The notes under the pieces were generated by a model that saw nothing but the letters and a program-made list of their open reading frames with translations, searched no databases and was not told the origin of the DNA. Source: Bacteroidota bacterium (GTDB lineage: Bacteria; Bacteroidota; Bacteroidia; Flavobacteriales; Flavobacteriaceae). Taken from it: DNA of 42,388 bases. How positions within the stretch are numbered: the stretch's first letter is position 1; every line of letters begins with the position of its first letter. The stretch lies in NCBI GenBank assembly GCA_023390775.1, contig JAEWCF010000048.1, positions 1 to 42,388 on the forward strand, read 5' to 3'. Below are positions 1-8,199 of this stretch, piece by piece. A program made the translations under genes and the position numbers.

Positions 1-1174
1 CATCAACGCCCAGCCCGATGCGGGTGACGACGGCGATGTGACCATCTGCGATTCGTCAACCGATCTTATCGATCTTTACGATCTGATCGACGGCGAGGAC
101 ATGGGCGGTACCTGGACCCGGACTTCCGGATCCGGCGGAACCTTTGATGCCGCTGCCGGAACCTTCCTTCCTGCGCCGGGTGCGACCACGTCGACTTTCA
201 CCTACATGCTGGATGCCGATGCACCATGTGTTGATGATTCTGCTATCGCCACCATCAACATCACGCCACTTCCAACAGCCATGATCAGCTATGCTGGACC
301 TTACTGCAACACGCTGGCAGGCTCGCAGATGGTAATGTTGAGCGGAACCGGTGCCTATGAAGGCGGAACATTCAGTGCCGATCCCGGCCTGATCATCGAT
401 CCGGTTACGGGCACGATTACAGCTTTGGGCAGTGAGGGCGGAACCTATACCGTCACCTACACCATTCCGGCTTCGGGCGGGTGCCCGGCGGTAGTGGCGA
501 CCACAACGGTCACTATCGAAACCTGTAATAATGAAGGCTGTACCCTCGGATACTGGAAAAACCACACCAACCGCTGGTGCCCGGCCTATACGCCAACCAT
601 GCTTTACGGAAGCGTATTTGCCAACGCACCTTCCCAGCTGGCCAACAAAACGTTGTTGCAGGTGCTGAATTTGGGCGGAGGCGGAATCTACAATCTTGGA
701 CGCCAAAGCGTTGCGGCATTGCTGAACGCCTGCCACGAGGATGTGGATTATCCCGATCCGTATTCAAACAGCCCGCAAGCGGTTATCGATGCGGTGAACG
801 CGGCGTTTGTTGCGGGTGGATCCGCTCCGGGAATGCTGGCCACTGCGCTTGACCAACTCAACAACTCCGGTTGTCCGTTGGGCGGAACAAAAGCCACCAA
901 GCGAGATGGTGTTGCCGACTTTGGCGTATCGCCGGTACCGTTCAGGGACAACATCACGATCAGTTATGATTATGATTACGAGACCGATGTCAAGGTAGAA
1001 TTCTTCGATTCGCGCGGAAGGCTTATCGCCACTTTCGATAATGTCAACCATCGCGGCGAGAAACAGGCAACGATCGACACTTCGGGCTTCGCAAGGGGAG
1101 ACGGGCAATTGTTCTTTGTTCGTGTGACCACCAACCGTGGTTTCTCAATGAAGAAAATTATTTCGGAACCGTAA
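1..1174 (+). CDS. T9SS-sorted surface/adhesin-like protein, C-terminal part (5' truncated)
   Basis: The frame is open from base 2, so the protein begins outside the window; about 390 C-terminal residues are visible. The first part holds repeats of Ig/PKD-like type (the DAGDDGDVTICDSS stretch, then GGTWTR and GGTFDAA motifs, and a second block around GGTFSADPG), common in large Bacteroidota adhesins. From about base 535 a Cys-rich module starting GCTLGYWKNHTNRWC follows; this GYWKNH-type module occurs in many secreted proteins and has no known function. The last 80 residues (SPVPFRDNITISY to MKKIISEP) look like a T9SS type A C-terminal sorting domain: beta-rich, with the VKVEFFDSRGRLI strand and a final basic KK. 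The protein is probably exported by the type IX system and attached to or released from the cell surface. The ligand is unknown. Confidence 0.8.
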   Translation, partial: INAQPDAGDDGDVTICDSSTDLIDLYDLIDGEDMGGTWTRTSGSGGTFDAAAGTFLPAPGATTSTFTYMLDADAPCVDDSAIATINITPLPTAMISYAGPYCNTLAGSQMVMLSGTGAYEGGTFSADPGLIIDPVTGTITALGSEGGTYTVTYTIPASGGCPAVVATTTVTIETCNNEGCTLGYWKNHTNRWCPAYTPTMLYGSVFANAPSQLANKTLLQVLNLGGGGIYNLGRQSVAALLNACHEDVDYPDPYSNSPQAVIDAVNAAFVAGGSAPGMLATALDQLNNSGCPLGGTKATKRDGVADFGVSPVPFRDNITISYDYDYETDVKVEFFDSRGRLIATFDNVNHRGEKQATIDTSGFARGDGQLFFVRVTTNRGFSMKKIISEP

Positions 1175-1192
1175 ATTTTGGGTTAATTGAAG

Positions 1193-1220
1193 AAGGCCGG
1201 TTTCGTACCGGCCTTTTTTT
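1193..1220. terminator. Bidirectional rho-independent terminator
   Basis: A 9-bp stem AAGGCCGGT / ACCGGCCTT with a 5-base loop is followed by a T run on the + strand. It sits between the convergent surface-protein gene and the DUF4268 gene and directly abuts the DUF4268 stop codon. Confidence 0.85.
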
Positions 1221-1650
1221 ATATATAGCGGATGTAATCGCCGTATTCTTCAAAAAAAGCCTCGAAGAGCGACATCCTTTCTGCGAAAAAATCGAAGATG
1301 GCGTTCCACGAATTTCTGTTGCCCAAGGCAGGCCCCATCTGCGTAACCGAGATCCGGCTTATGACTTTCCCGGTATCCAGGGTCAGGTCCCGCTCGTAAA
1401 CCAGGTCGGGAATAAAATCAGTTTCGAGAATCTCGCGAAGGGTCACGACTTTCTCATAATAGGCGTGGCGCTTTTCAGTGTCCCGGTGTTCAATGTCGAG
1501 CATGACCGATTGCACCTTGCCCTCGGCGTGGAACTTAAAGGAGAAATCCTTGATTTTGGTGTCATACAGCAACCATTTTCGCGGATAGGCTTCGGCGAAT
1601 GCGATCCAGAATTCGCGTTTAAGCTGCTGCATTTCGGCTTTGCTGTACAT
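1219..1650 (-). CDS. DUF4268-family protein
   Basis: A 143-residue cytosolic protein with no signal peptide or membrane segment, rich in aromatic and acidic residues. The pattern KREFWIAFAEAYPRKW, then YDTKIKDFSFKF, then WNAIFDFFAERMSLFEAFFEEYGDYI matches what I know of the DUF4268 family, widespread in Flavobacteria as a short stand-alone protein and elsewhere fused to restriction or nuclease-like domains. No catalytic motif is apparent. It is transcribed divergently from the NUDIX gene (39 bp between start codons). Function unknown; the family assignment is from memory of the sequence pattern. Confidence 0.75.
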   Translation of the reverse strand: MYSKAEMQQLKREFWIAFAEAYPRKWLLYDTKIKDFSFKFHAEGKVQSVMLDIEHRDTEKRHAYYEKVVTLREILETDFIPDLVYERDLTLDTGKVISRISVTQMGPALGNRNSWNAIFDFFAERMSLFEAFFEEYGDYIRYI

Positions 1651-1654
1651 AAAA

Positions 1655-1685
1655 TTGTGCTCCCGAAGGTTGATGGTTATCTTTG
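1655..1685 (+). promoter_or_regulatory. Promoter of the NUDIX gene
   Basis: A TTG at 1655-1657 and the -7 box TATCTTTG at 1678-1685 are separated by 20 bp, which fits the Bacteroidota consensus TTTG / TAnnTTTG. The -7 box ends only 4 bases before the NUDIX ATG, so the transcript would have almost no leader. Confidence 0.6.
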
Positions 1686-1689
1686 AGGA

Positions 1690-2325
1690 ATGAAATTCGA
1701 AACTTTTTTGGCCCTCTCGCCAAAGTTAGCGAATCCGGCCTTGCCGGGAGAGGAATCGCATTTGAAAATGGCCCCACCGGAGAGACGGGAACTTATGCGG
1801 CAAATCGATCCGGTGTCGTTCAATCCAAAAAGGGCTGCGGTACTGGCACTCATTTACCCGATTAGCGATTGGGCGCATCTGGCTCTCATCCGCAGGAATA
1901 CCTACACGGGCGTCCATTCGGCGCAGATTGGCTTCCCGGGTGGCAAGATCGAGCGGGACGACGCTTCCGCCTTGCACGCGGCGCTTCGGGAAACCGAGGA
2001 GGAAATCGGCGTGGATCGCGGAAAGATTGAGGTATTGTCGGCGTTGAGCCCCGTTTACATTCCGCCGAGCAACTTTTGCGTATCGCCGTTTTTGGGCTTC
2101 GCGCGCACAACTCCGGCCTTCATCCCGGATCCTCGGGAAGTTTCGGAAATCATCCAGATTCCGATTTCCTCGTTGCTTGACGAAGGATCGGTCCGCATCA
2201 AGACGATGCCCACTTCGTATTCGGAATCCATTGCCGTTCCGTGCTTTTCAATCCACGGACACGATATCTGGGGCGCGACAGCCATGATGCTCAGCGAGTT
2301 GAAGGATGTGTTAAAAAACCATTAA
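1690..2325 (+). CDS. NUDIX hydrolase, CoA pyrophosphatase-like
   Basis: A 211-residue NUDIX hydrolase. The NUDIX helix is visible at about residues 78-102: FPGGKIERDD followed by ALRETEEEIGV, including the REtxEEiG core whose glutamates bind Mg/Mn. The GGK...D spacing with an acidic pair before the helix is the arrangement of the NudL/CoA-diphosphatase subgroup, which cleaves CoA and its derivatives to 3',5'-ADP and 4'-phosphopantetheine. Substrate is inferred from subgroup, not shown. The start at 1690 is chosen because it follows the -7 box directly and gives a full-length N-terminus. The acyltransferase gene follows 46 bp downstream on the same strand, probably in one transcript. Confidence 0.8.
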   Translation: MKFETFLALSPKLANPALPGEESHLKMAPPERRELMRQIDPVSFNPKRAAVLALIYPISDWAHLALIRRNTYTGVHSAQIGFPGGKIERDDASALHAALRETEEEIGVDRGKIEVLSALSPVYIPPSNFCVSPFLGFARTTPAFIPDPREVSEIIQIPISSLLDEGSVRIKTMPTSYSESIAVPCFSIHGHDIWGATAMMLSELKDVLKNH

Positions 2326-2371
2326 CCACCCTGTGTTTTCGTATGTTTGCCACGCATTTTCAAACAATAGG

Positions 2372-3175
2372 ATGGGTCTTTTCAGGAAAAATCCCTTTGG
2401 GCATCTGCTCTTTGTCAAACGCGCGCTGATACTTGTCTTCGGGGCCTTGACACACCGTCGTTACCGGGGATTCAATGAACTGCAGATCGAGGGTTCGGAA
2501 ATCATCAAGGAACTTCCTGACCATAATGTCCTGTTCATTTCCAATCACCAGACCTATTTTGCCGATGTGGTCGCGATGTTCCATGTGTTCAACGCCAGCC
2601 TGAACGGGCGTGTCGATACCATCAAAAACATCGGATACCTGTGCAGGCCCAAACTCAACATCTATTACGTCGCGGCCAAGGAAACGATGAAGTCCGGTCT
2701 GCTGCCGAGGATACTCTCCTACGTGGGCGCCATCACCGTGGAACGCACCTGGCGGGACAAAGGAAAGGACGTGAAACGGGAGGTGAACCCGAACGACACG
2801 GAAAACATCCGCATCGCGCTCGAGGACGGTTGGGTCATCACCTTTCCGCAGGGAACCACCAAGTCCTTCAAGCCCGTCCGAAAGGGAACGGCGCACATCA
2901 TCAAGCAACACAGGCCGCTCGTGGTGCCGATCGTGATCGACGGATTCAGGCGTTCATTTGATAAAAAGGGCCTTCGGGTCAAGAAAAAAGGCATCCTTCA
3001 GTCCTTCATCATCAAGCCGCCCCTCGAAATCGATTACGATAATGACACCGTCGAGCAAATTGTCGAAAAAGTCGAATACGCCATCGAACAACATCCGTCT
3101 TTCCTGAAAGTCATTCCTGCCGAAGAACGGGCCGCCGAGGAAAAGCTCAACGAGGAGCGCCGTTGGAAGTACTGA
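2372..3175 (+). CDS. 1-acyl-sn-glycerol-3-phosphate acyltransferase family (PlsC-like)
   Basis: A 267-residue LPLAT-superfamily acyltransferase that would transfer an acyl chain to a lysophosphatidic-acid-type or other lipid acceptor at the inner membrane. Visible motifs are the catalytic block FISNHQTYFAD (about residues 57-67) and the acceptor-binding block FPQGTTKSFKPVRKGTAH (about residues 159-176), equivalent to the FPEGT motif. The catalytic His and Asp are separated by five residues (HX5D) rather than the usual four. An in-frame GTG lies upstream at 2333, but the ATG at 2372 gives a normal N-terminus (MGLFRKNPFG). It is probably co-transcribed with the NUDIX gene. The acceptor specificity cannot be told from the sequence; ornithine- or glycine-lipid acyltransfer is possible. 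Confidence 0.75.
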   Translation: MGLFRKNPFGHLLFVKRALILVFGALTHRRYRGFNELQIEGSEIIKELPDHNVLFISNHQTYFADVVAMFHVFNASLNGRVDTIKNIGYLCRPKLNIYYVAAKETMKSGLLPRILSYVGAITVERTWRDKGKDVKREVNPNDTENIRIALEDGWVITFPQGTTKSFKPVRKGTAHIIKQHRPLVVPIVIDGFRRSFDKKGLRVKKKGILQSFIIKPPLEIDYDNDTVEQIVEKVEYAIEQHPSFLKVIPAEERAAEEKLNEERRWKY

Positions 3176-3176
3176 A

Positions 3177-3809
3177 CTACAGGTCGATTTTTTTGAGCTC
3201 GCGGTAATTGGTGAGCAACTTCCGCAACAGGATACCATAGATGAGTCGGTAAATCACCCAGAAAACCGCCACGCACACCACGATGATTAAAAAGATCAGC
3301 CCGATGAATTTTGCCATCGACGCGCCGTCGTGGTTGATCTGCTCGCGCAAACCGGAAATTTCGGGGTTGTAGGTGATGGCCATGAAAAAGCCCATCGTCA
3401 AGCTGATCGCAATCACCGCCAGGTTGAACCACACGTAGTATTGGACGGTCTTGCGGGTCTTGATGATGTCCTTCATCAGTTTCCGTGTGGAAGAGGTGGC
3501 CGAAATGTTGACGTAATTCCTGTAAAACAAGTACATGAAGCCAATAACGACCGCATAATTGATGTAATTGAAGACTCGGACGACGGTGACAAAACCTTCG
3601 TTGTCCATTTTTTGGAGGTAATCATCGGTTGAAAAGATCAGGCCGATGCCGCTCCAGATCAATACTTCGATGATGCCGATGACCAAAATCCATTTCACGA
3701 TGGAAGAGGAGCGTTGGTGCAGCATGTTGTATATTTCCTTTTCGGTGACCTCGTTAAATGCGTGATCCGATTTCTTCCAATCCTTCTTTAGCAAATCCAG
3801 CTCTTCCAT
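3177..3809 (-). CDS. Four-helix membrane protein, putative anti-sigma factor
   Basis: A 210-residue protein with a cytosolic N-terminal stretch of about 35 residues (MEELDLLKKDWKKSDHAFNE) and four predicted membrane helices at roughly 36-58, 77-97, 122-147 and 165-192. It starts 2 bp after the stop of the ECF sigma gene, so the two are almost certainly co-transcribed and co-translated. Such a pair is the usual arrangement of a sigma factor with its membrane anti-sigma partner, and the short soluble N-terminus would be the sigma-binding part. This role is inferred from context; no classical zinc-binding anti-sigma motif (HxxxCxxC) is present. Relatives are often labelled beta-carotene monooxygenase in databases, which nothing in the sequence supports. 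Confidence 0.6.
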   Translation of the reverse strand: MEELDLLKKDWKKSDHAFNEVTEKEIYNMLHQRSSSIVKWILVIGIIEVLIWSGIGLIFSTDDYLQKMDNEGFVTVVRVFNYINYAVVIGFMYLFYRNYVNISATSSTRKLMKDIIKTRKTVQYYVWFNLAVIAISLTMGFFMAITYNPEISGLREQINHDGASMAKFIGLIFLIIVVCVAVFWVIYRLIYGILLRKLLTNYRELKKIDL

Positions 3810-3811
3810 GG

Positions 3812-4306
3812 TTACGGATTTAAAATTTTTCTGAGTTTCCCCTTGATCCTGTTCATTTTTACGCGTGCGTTTACCTCGGTGATGCCGAGCGTTTCCGAGA
3901 TTTCGGCGTAATCCTTGTCCTCGAGGTACATGAAAACAAGCGCTTTTTCGATATCGTTTAGCTGGTACACGGCCTGATAGAGCAACTTGATCTGTTCCTC
4001 TTCCTCATAATTGTATTCGTCCTGGGGGATGAAGTGCCGTTGATTCTCGAACTCGACCGTGTTGACGGTACGTGTGCTTTTTCGGTACAGCGTAATGGCC
4101 GTATTCAGCGCGACCCGATAAGCCCAGGTAGAAAACTTTGAATCCCCCCGGAATTTGGGATAGGCTTTCCAAAGTTGGATCGTGATTTCCTGGAACAGAT
4201 CCTTGTGCGCGTCCTGCCCGGAGGTATACAACCTGCAGATCTTATGAATGATATTCTGGTTTTCCTTGAGCTGCTTAACAAAAGACTGCTCGAGTTGGTC
4301 GCTCAT
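3812..4306 (-). CDS. ECF-type RNA polymerase sigma-70 factor
   Basis: A 164-residue protein, normal for ECF sigma factors. Region 2 (-10 recognition and core binding) spans about residues 23-75 with DLFQEITIQLWKAYPKF and FSTWAYRVALNTAI. Region 4 (-35 recognition helix-turn-helix) spans about 108-162 with the YAEISETLGITEVNARVKMNR block. There is no region 1.1 or 3. It is the first gene of a two-gene unit with the membrane protein at 3177-3809. The regulon cannot be inferred from the window; an envelope-linked stimulus is suggested by the membrane partner. Confidence 0.88.
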   Translation of the reverse strand: MSDQLEQSFVKQLKENQNIIHKICRLYTSGQDAHKDLFQEITIQLWKAYPKFRGDSKFSTWAYRVALNTAITLYRKSTRTVNTVEFENQRHFIPQDEYNYEEEEQIKLLYQAVYQLNDIEKALVFMYLEDKDYAEISETLGITEVNARVKMNRIKGKLRKILNP

Positions 4307-4483
4307 ATGGGCGTTAGTCCGGTTAGGTGATATTTGTTACAAATTAAAGCAATTTTTAGTGCCGACAGGACAAACCCGCGCACCCACCCGGAGCGCAAGT
4401 TACACCGATCCATTCCGCTCCACCTGCGGCTTCCCCGCACCATTGCACAAAAATGCGTATCTTGGGTCAACAAGCCTCCAAAT

Positions 4484-5787
4484 ATGAACATTCCAAATAC
4501 CAGCCTTCCGCGCATCGTCATCATCGGCGGGGGATTTGCGGGTATCGCCCTTGCCCGCGAACTGCGCGACAAAAACGTTCAGATTGTCCTGATCGACCGC
4601 CACAATTATCACAACTTCCAGCCGCTGATGTACCAAGTGGCCACGGGCGGGCTCGAAGCCGGATCGATAGCCTATCCGCTTCGCAAGGTTATCCACGATT
4701 TTCCGGACTGTTTCTTCAGGCTGGCGCAGGTAAAGCAGGTGGACACATCGGCACGGAAAATCACGGCCGACATCGGCGAACTTACCTACGATTACCTGGT
4801 GATCGCCACAGGTTCCAAGACCAATTTCTTCGGCAACCGCGAGATCGAGCGCAACGCGATGTCCATGAAGACGATATCGCAATCGCTCAACATCCGGAGC
4901 CTGATCCTGGAAAATTTCGAACAGGCCGTTTTGGCCACCGACCCAGCCGAACGAGCCTGCCTCATGAACTTTTGCATCGTGGGAGGCGGACCCACGGGCG
5001 TTGAACTGGCGGGCGCGCTTGCCGAGATGAAGAAGGCGATCCTTCAAAAGGACTATCCGGACCTCGACATTTCACGCATGCAGATCAACCTGATCCAGAG
5101 CGGTGACCGGATTTTGAACACGATGAGCGAAAAGTCGTCGGAGGCTGCGGACCGATACCTGACCGCGCTCGGAGTAACGATCCACAAGAATATCCGCGTC
5201 CAGAATTACGACGGGAAGACCATCACCACCAATACCGCTACAACCTTTGATACCTCCACGGTCATCTGGACGGCCGGTGTGATGGGCGCCAATATTAAGG
5301 GACTGCCTGCGGAGAGCCTGACACCGCATGGCGACAGGATTCGGGTAAACACCTTCAGCCAGGTCGTGGGCTTCGAGAATATTTTTGCGATCGGTGACAT
5401 TGCGGTCATGGAATCCCCGAAATACCAGAAGGGCACCCGATGATGGCGCAACCCGCACTGCAACAGGGGCTCCATCTCGGCCGAAATATTTTGAGGAAGA
5501 TTGGGTCGGTTCCCATGAAGGAATTCGAGTACAATGATAAGGGGTCCATGGCCGTGATCGGCCGGAACAAAGCGGTAGTTGACCTCCCCAAATTCCACTT
5601 TCACGGGTTTTTTGCCTGGCTGGTGTGGATATTCGTACACCTGTTCTCGCTGATCGGTTTCCGAAACAAAGCCGTCGTGTTAATGAATTGGGTCTACAGC
5701 TACATCAACTTTGACCGCGAGGGAAGGCTCATCGTGAGGCCTTACAAAAGAAAAAGCTTTACCGCATTTACCTCTGACGAAATATGA
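4484..5787 (+). pseudogene. ndh: Type II NADH:quinone oxidoreductase (NDH-2), split by a -1 frameshift
   Basis: The two open frames 4484-5443 and 5440-5787 together encode one NDH-2 of about 434 residues, the normal length in Flavobacteria. NDH-2 passes electrons from NADH to menaquinone at the inner face of the membrane without pumping protons. Part one carries the FAD Rossmann motif (IVIIGGGFAG, residues 11-20), the NADH-binding motif (IVGGGPTGVELAGAL, about 164-178) and the second FAD motif (FAIGDIAV, about 301-308). Part two begins with the conserved quinone/FAD-contacting AQPALQQG and ends in the hydrophobic membrane-anchoring tail (WLVWIFVHLFSLIGFRNKAV). The break lies where relatives read KGHPMMAQP and this sequence reads KGTR-stop. 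One missing C explains it. It may be a true mutation, a sequence error, or a split gene. The DUF389 start overlaps the stop (ATGA). Confidence 0.85.
5431..5443 (+). other. Frameshift site with overlapping stop/start (ATGA)
   Basis: At GGGCACCCGATGATGG the first frame ends at TGA 5441-5443. The second frame has an ATG at 5440, overlapping that stop. Inserting a C after GGGC (giving AAG GGC CAC CCG ATG ATG) restores one continuous NDH-2 frame with the expected residues. Confidence 0.8.
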
Positions 5788-7079
5788 GCCTCATTAGAAA
5801 AATCGTCTATTACTTTGACCTGCACCGCGGCGAGGAGGACAAATCGCGAGTTTTGGAAACCGTCAAATCCAGCATCAGTTTCCGCGGATCGAACCTGTGG
5901 ATTCTGGCCTGCGCGATCGTGGTGGCCTCGGTGGGTCTGAACGTCAATTCCACAGCGGTGATCATCGGCGCGATGCTGATTTCGCCGCTGATGGGGCCAA
6001 TCGTGGGTGCCGGATTCAGCCTTGGAACTTTTGATTTCCTGTTGTTGCGCAAGAGCATCAAGAACCTGAGCATCGCAACGCTGGTCGGACTGACGGTTTC
6101 GGCGGTATATTTTTACATCAGCCCGTTCAAGGATACGCAATCGGAACTTCTCGCCAGGACCGCTCCCAACATTTACGACATCATCATCGCCTTTTTCGGC
6201 GGACTGGTGGGCGTAATCGCCATTACAAGGGTCGAAAAGGGAAACCCGATCCCCGGTGTCGCGATCGCCACTGCCCTGATGCCACCGCTTTGTACCGCGG
6301 GCTACGGGCTTGCAGTGGGAAACTTCCGTTTTTTCGCGGGGGCCCTTTACCTGTATGTCATCAATTGCGTTTTTATCTGCATTGCGACCTTCCTGATCGT
6401 CAAATACCTCAAGTATCCCAGCAAAAGCATTCCAAACAAACGGCAATCGCGGCAGGTCCGTTACGCCATGTGGGTATTAATTTTGGTCATGTTGCTGCCG
6501 GCAACCTATTTCGCATACGCCTTGTTCGAGGAAAAAAAATTCAACCAAAAGGTCGATGCCTTCCTCTTGTCGGAATTCACAGATCGCGGCCATACGATCA
6601 TTTACAAGAAGACCCGGTATGCGGCATCGCCCAAAACGATCGAGCTCGCTTTCCTGAACCGCCGCTTTAGCCCGGGGGAAATCGCCGGCCTGAACGCCGA
6701 GATCAAGAACCGGGTAAGTCCCGATACGCGGCTTATCATCCGGCAGGATACACTGGACCTCAAAAAGGATATCCTGAACGAAATTTCCTCCGAACGCGCC
6801 GTGCTCAATGAGAAAGATGCGGCCATTGCAAAACTCCAGAAGGAATTGAGCCAATACCGCTACCAATCGCAGGAAATCATGCCCGAAGTCCGGGTGCTTT
6901 TCCCGACGGTACGCGATCTTTCGGTGGCGCACCACAATTTCGCGGCGCCCGGGCAGACGATTACGGTCGCGATGTACAAGTCAGACAACCCGCTTTCGAC
7001 TCCTGACGCAAATCGGTTCACCCAGTGGCTCTCCACTCGCCTCAAACGGGAAAACCTAAGGCTGGTCCACGCTAAATAG
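5784..7079 (+). CDS. DUF389 integral membrane protein
   Basis: A 431-residue protein. Residues about 1-250 form the DUF389 hydrophobic domain with five to six membrane helices and the diagnostic block STAVIIGAMLISPLMGPIVG (about residues 55-74). Further conserved parts are RVEKGNPIPGVAIATALMPPLCTAGYGLA (split here across a helix boundary) and NCVFICIATFLIVKYL. After the last helix (about 230-250) comes a soluble tail of about 180 residues including a short coiled-coil-like stretch (INEISSERAVLNEKDAAIAKLQKEL region). The function of DUF389 proteins is unknown; a transport role is often guessed. Translation is likely coupled to the NDH-2 3' end by an ATGA overlap. Its last 24 bases overlap the convergent DUF3810 gene. 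Confidence 0.8.
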   Translation: MSLIRKIVYYFDLHRGEEDKSRVLETVKSSISFRGSNLWILACAIVVASVGLNVNSTAVIIGAMLISPLMGPIVGAGFSLGTFDFLLLRKSIKNLSIATLVGLTVSAVYFYISPFKDTQSELLARTAPNIYDIIIAFFGGLVGVIAITRVEKGNPIPGVAIATALMPPLCTAGYGLAVGNFRFFAGALYLYVINCVFICIATFLIVKYLKYPSKSIPNKRQSRQVRYAMWVLILVMLLPATYFAYALFEEKKFNQKVDAFLLSEFTDRGHTIIYKKTRYAASPKTIELAFLNRRFSPGEIAGLNAEIKNRVSPDTRLIIRQDTLDLKKDILNEISSERAVLNEKDAAIAKLQKELSQYRYQSQEIMPEVRVLFPTVRDLSVAHHNFAAPGQTITVAMYKSDNPLSTPDANRFTQWLSTRLKRENLRLVHAK

Positions 7080-8129
7080 CCCGTACTTTTGATCGTAGTT
7101 GACCATTAAATCGACGAACCGGCTATAGCTCTCGAGCCCTTCGTCCTGGCTGTTGATCTTGAGGAAATTGTCATAAAACAGGTGAAATCCGGTTTCGATA
7201 AAACTCTCGTATCGCGACCAGAAATCACGGCTTTCCCTGAAATTTACGCGGATTCCGGGGTTGATGTTGGCCAAGAGCTTTTCCAGCATTTCGGGGTTGC
7301 GCGCCTCCCAATTGGACAGGCAATAGCGCAAAGCGGCCGTCAACGCCGAATAACGGATATAAGGATCATCATTTTCGAGTGCCGCCATGAACCCGATGAA
7401 ATTTGCCTCGCTCTCCGATGCATACCCCACCTGATGTGCCATCTCGTGCGCGGAGGTCATGGGATAGGCGTACATGGGAAGAAGCGCATTGACCTGCGAC
7501 TCGTGGGTAAACGGGTTCATGTACCCTGCAAAGCCCATATAGGTTAGCGGAAGCGAAATCAGCGAATTCTTATTGCTGGGCCGGCCGTACGTAAAATCGG
7601 GGAAGCGTGAAGCGAGTTTTTTGTAACCTGAAACATTGAGTTTCATTATTTCGTATTGCGAATGCGGAACCACGATTTTTTGTGCCGAATCTTTTGCGAT
7701 CTGAAGTTGGAGGCGGTTGGTCCTTTCGATTAGCTTTTGCGTAAAGGCAAGCAGTGCCGAATCCGTATATTCGGTGTCGATTCCAAGCTTGTCCGAAAGG
7801 CGGACGCGGTAATAGTTGAGTCCCCAGGAAAGGTTGAACACCAAAAAGAATATCGAAACCCCCGATACGACCGCCAACACCGAACCTTTCCAGGTAAACG
7901 ACTTTCGGTTGCGCAAGATCCCGATCACAAGCCATACGAGGACAACCCCGTAAAGGACATCGCCCACCGAGAACGGCACCCATCCCAAAGCTGTCCGCAT
8001 CACCGATGAGATCACCGGAAAAATCCCGGTACTGTACACGTTTTCGACCACATTCGGGAAAAAGGAGAGGATTTGGAGCACGATGACCTGCAAGAGGAGC
8101 ACGAGCGGCCAGAAATACTTTCGGGACAT
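7056..8129 (-). CDS. DUF3810 membrane zincin-like protein
   Basis: A 357-residue protein with three N-terminal membrane helices (about residues 3-22, 42-62 and 72-95) and a large extracytoplasmic or cytosolic domain. Residues 228-232 read HEMAH, a zinc-metalloprotease HExxH motif, followed by SESEANFIGF, where the second Glu of the E-x-x-x-N/D type third ligand is expected. This matches the DUF3810 family common in Bacteroidota. Proteolytic activity is inferred from the motif. An earlier in-frame ATG exists at 8189, but the start at 8129 (MSRKYFWPLVLLL) places the first helix at the N-terminus. Convergent with DUF389 (24 bp overlap) and divergent from pepD. Confidence 0.78.
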   Translation of the reverse strand: MSRKYFWPLVLLLQVIVLQILSFFPNVVENVYSTGIFPVISSVMRTALGWVPFSVGDVLYGVVLVWLVIGILRNRKSFTWKGSVLAVVSGVSIFFLVFNLSWGLNYYRVRLSDKLGIDTEYTDSALLAFTQKLIERTNRLQLQIAKDSAQKIVVPHSQYEIMKLNVSGYKKLASRFPDFTYGRPSNKNSLISLPLTYMGFAGYMNPFTHESQVNALLPMYAYPMTSAHEMAHQVGYASESEANFIGFMAALENDDPYIRYSALTAALRYCLSNWEARNPEMLEKLLANINPGIRVNFRESRDFWSRYESFIETGFHLFYDNFLKINSQDEGLESYSRFVDLMVNYDQKYGLFSVDQP

Positions 8130-8172
8130 GCGGTTTTTGCGTAAAGATAAGAAGTCATCACATGCAAAAATG

Positions 8173-8180
8173 TACCTTTG
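8173..8180 (+). promoter_or_regulatory. -7 box of the pepD promoter
   Basis: TACCTTTG matches the Bacteroidota -7 consensus TAnnTTTG exactly, 20 bases ahead of the ATG. No TTTG at the proper distance upstream is clear. Confidence 0.5.
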
Positions 8181-8199
8181 GGATTCCAATAAAAATTAC

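Noticed and set aside
3177..3809. Beta-carotene 15,15'-monooxygenase annotation
   Set aside because: The protein is a four-helix membrane protein of 210 residues without the four-His iron site of carotenoid oxygenases.
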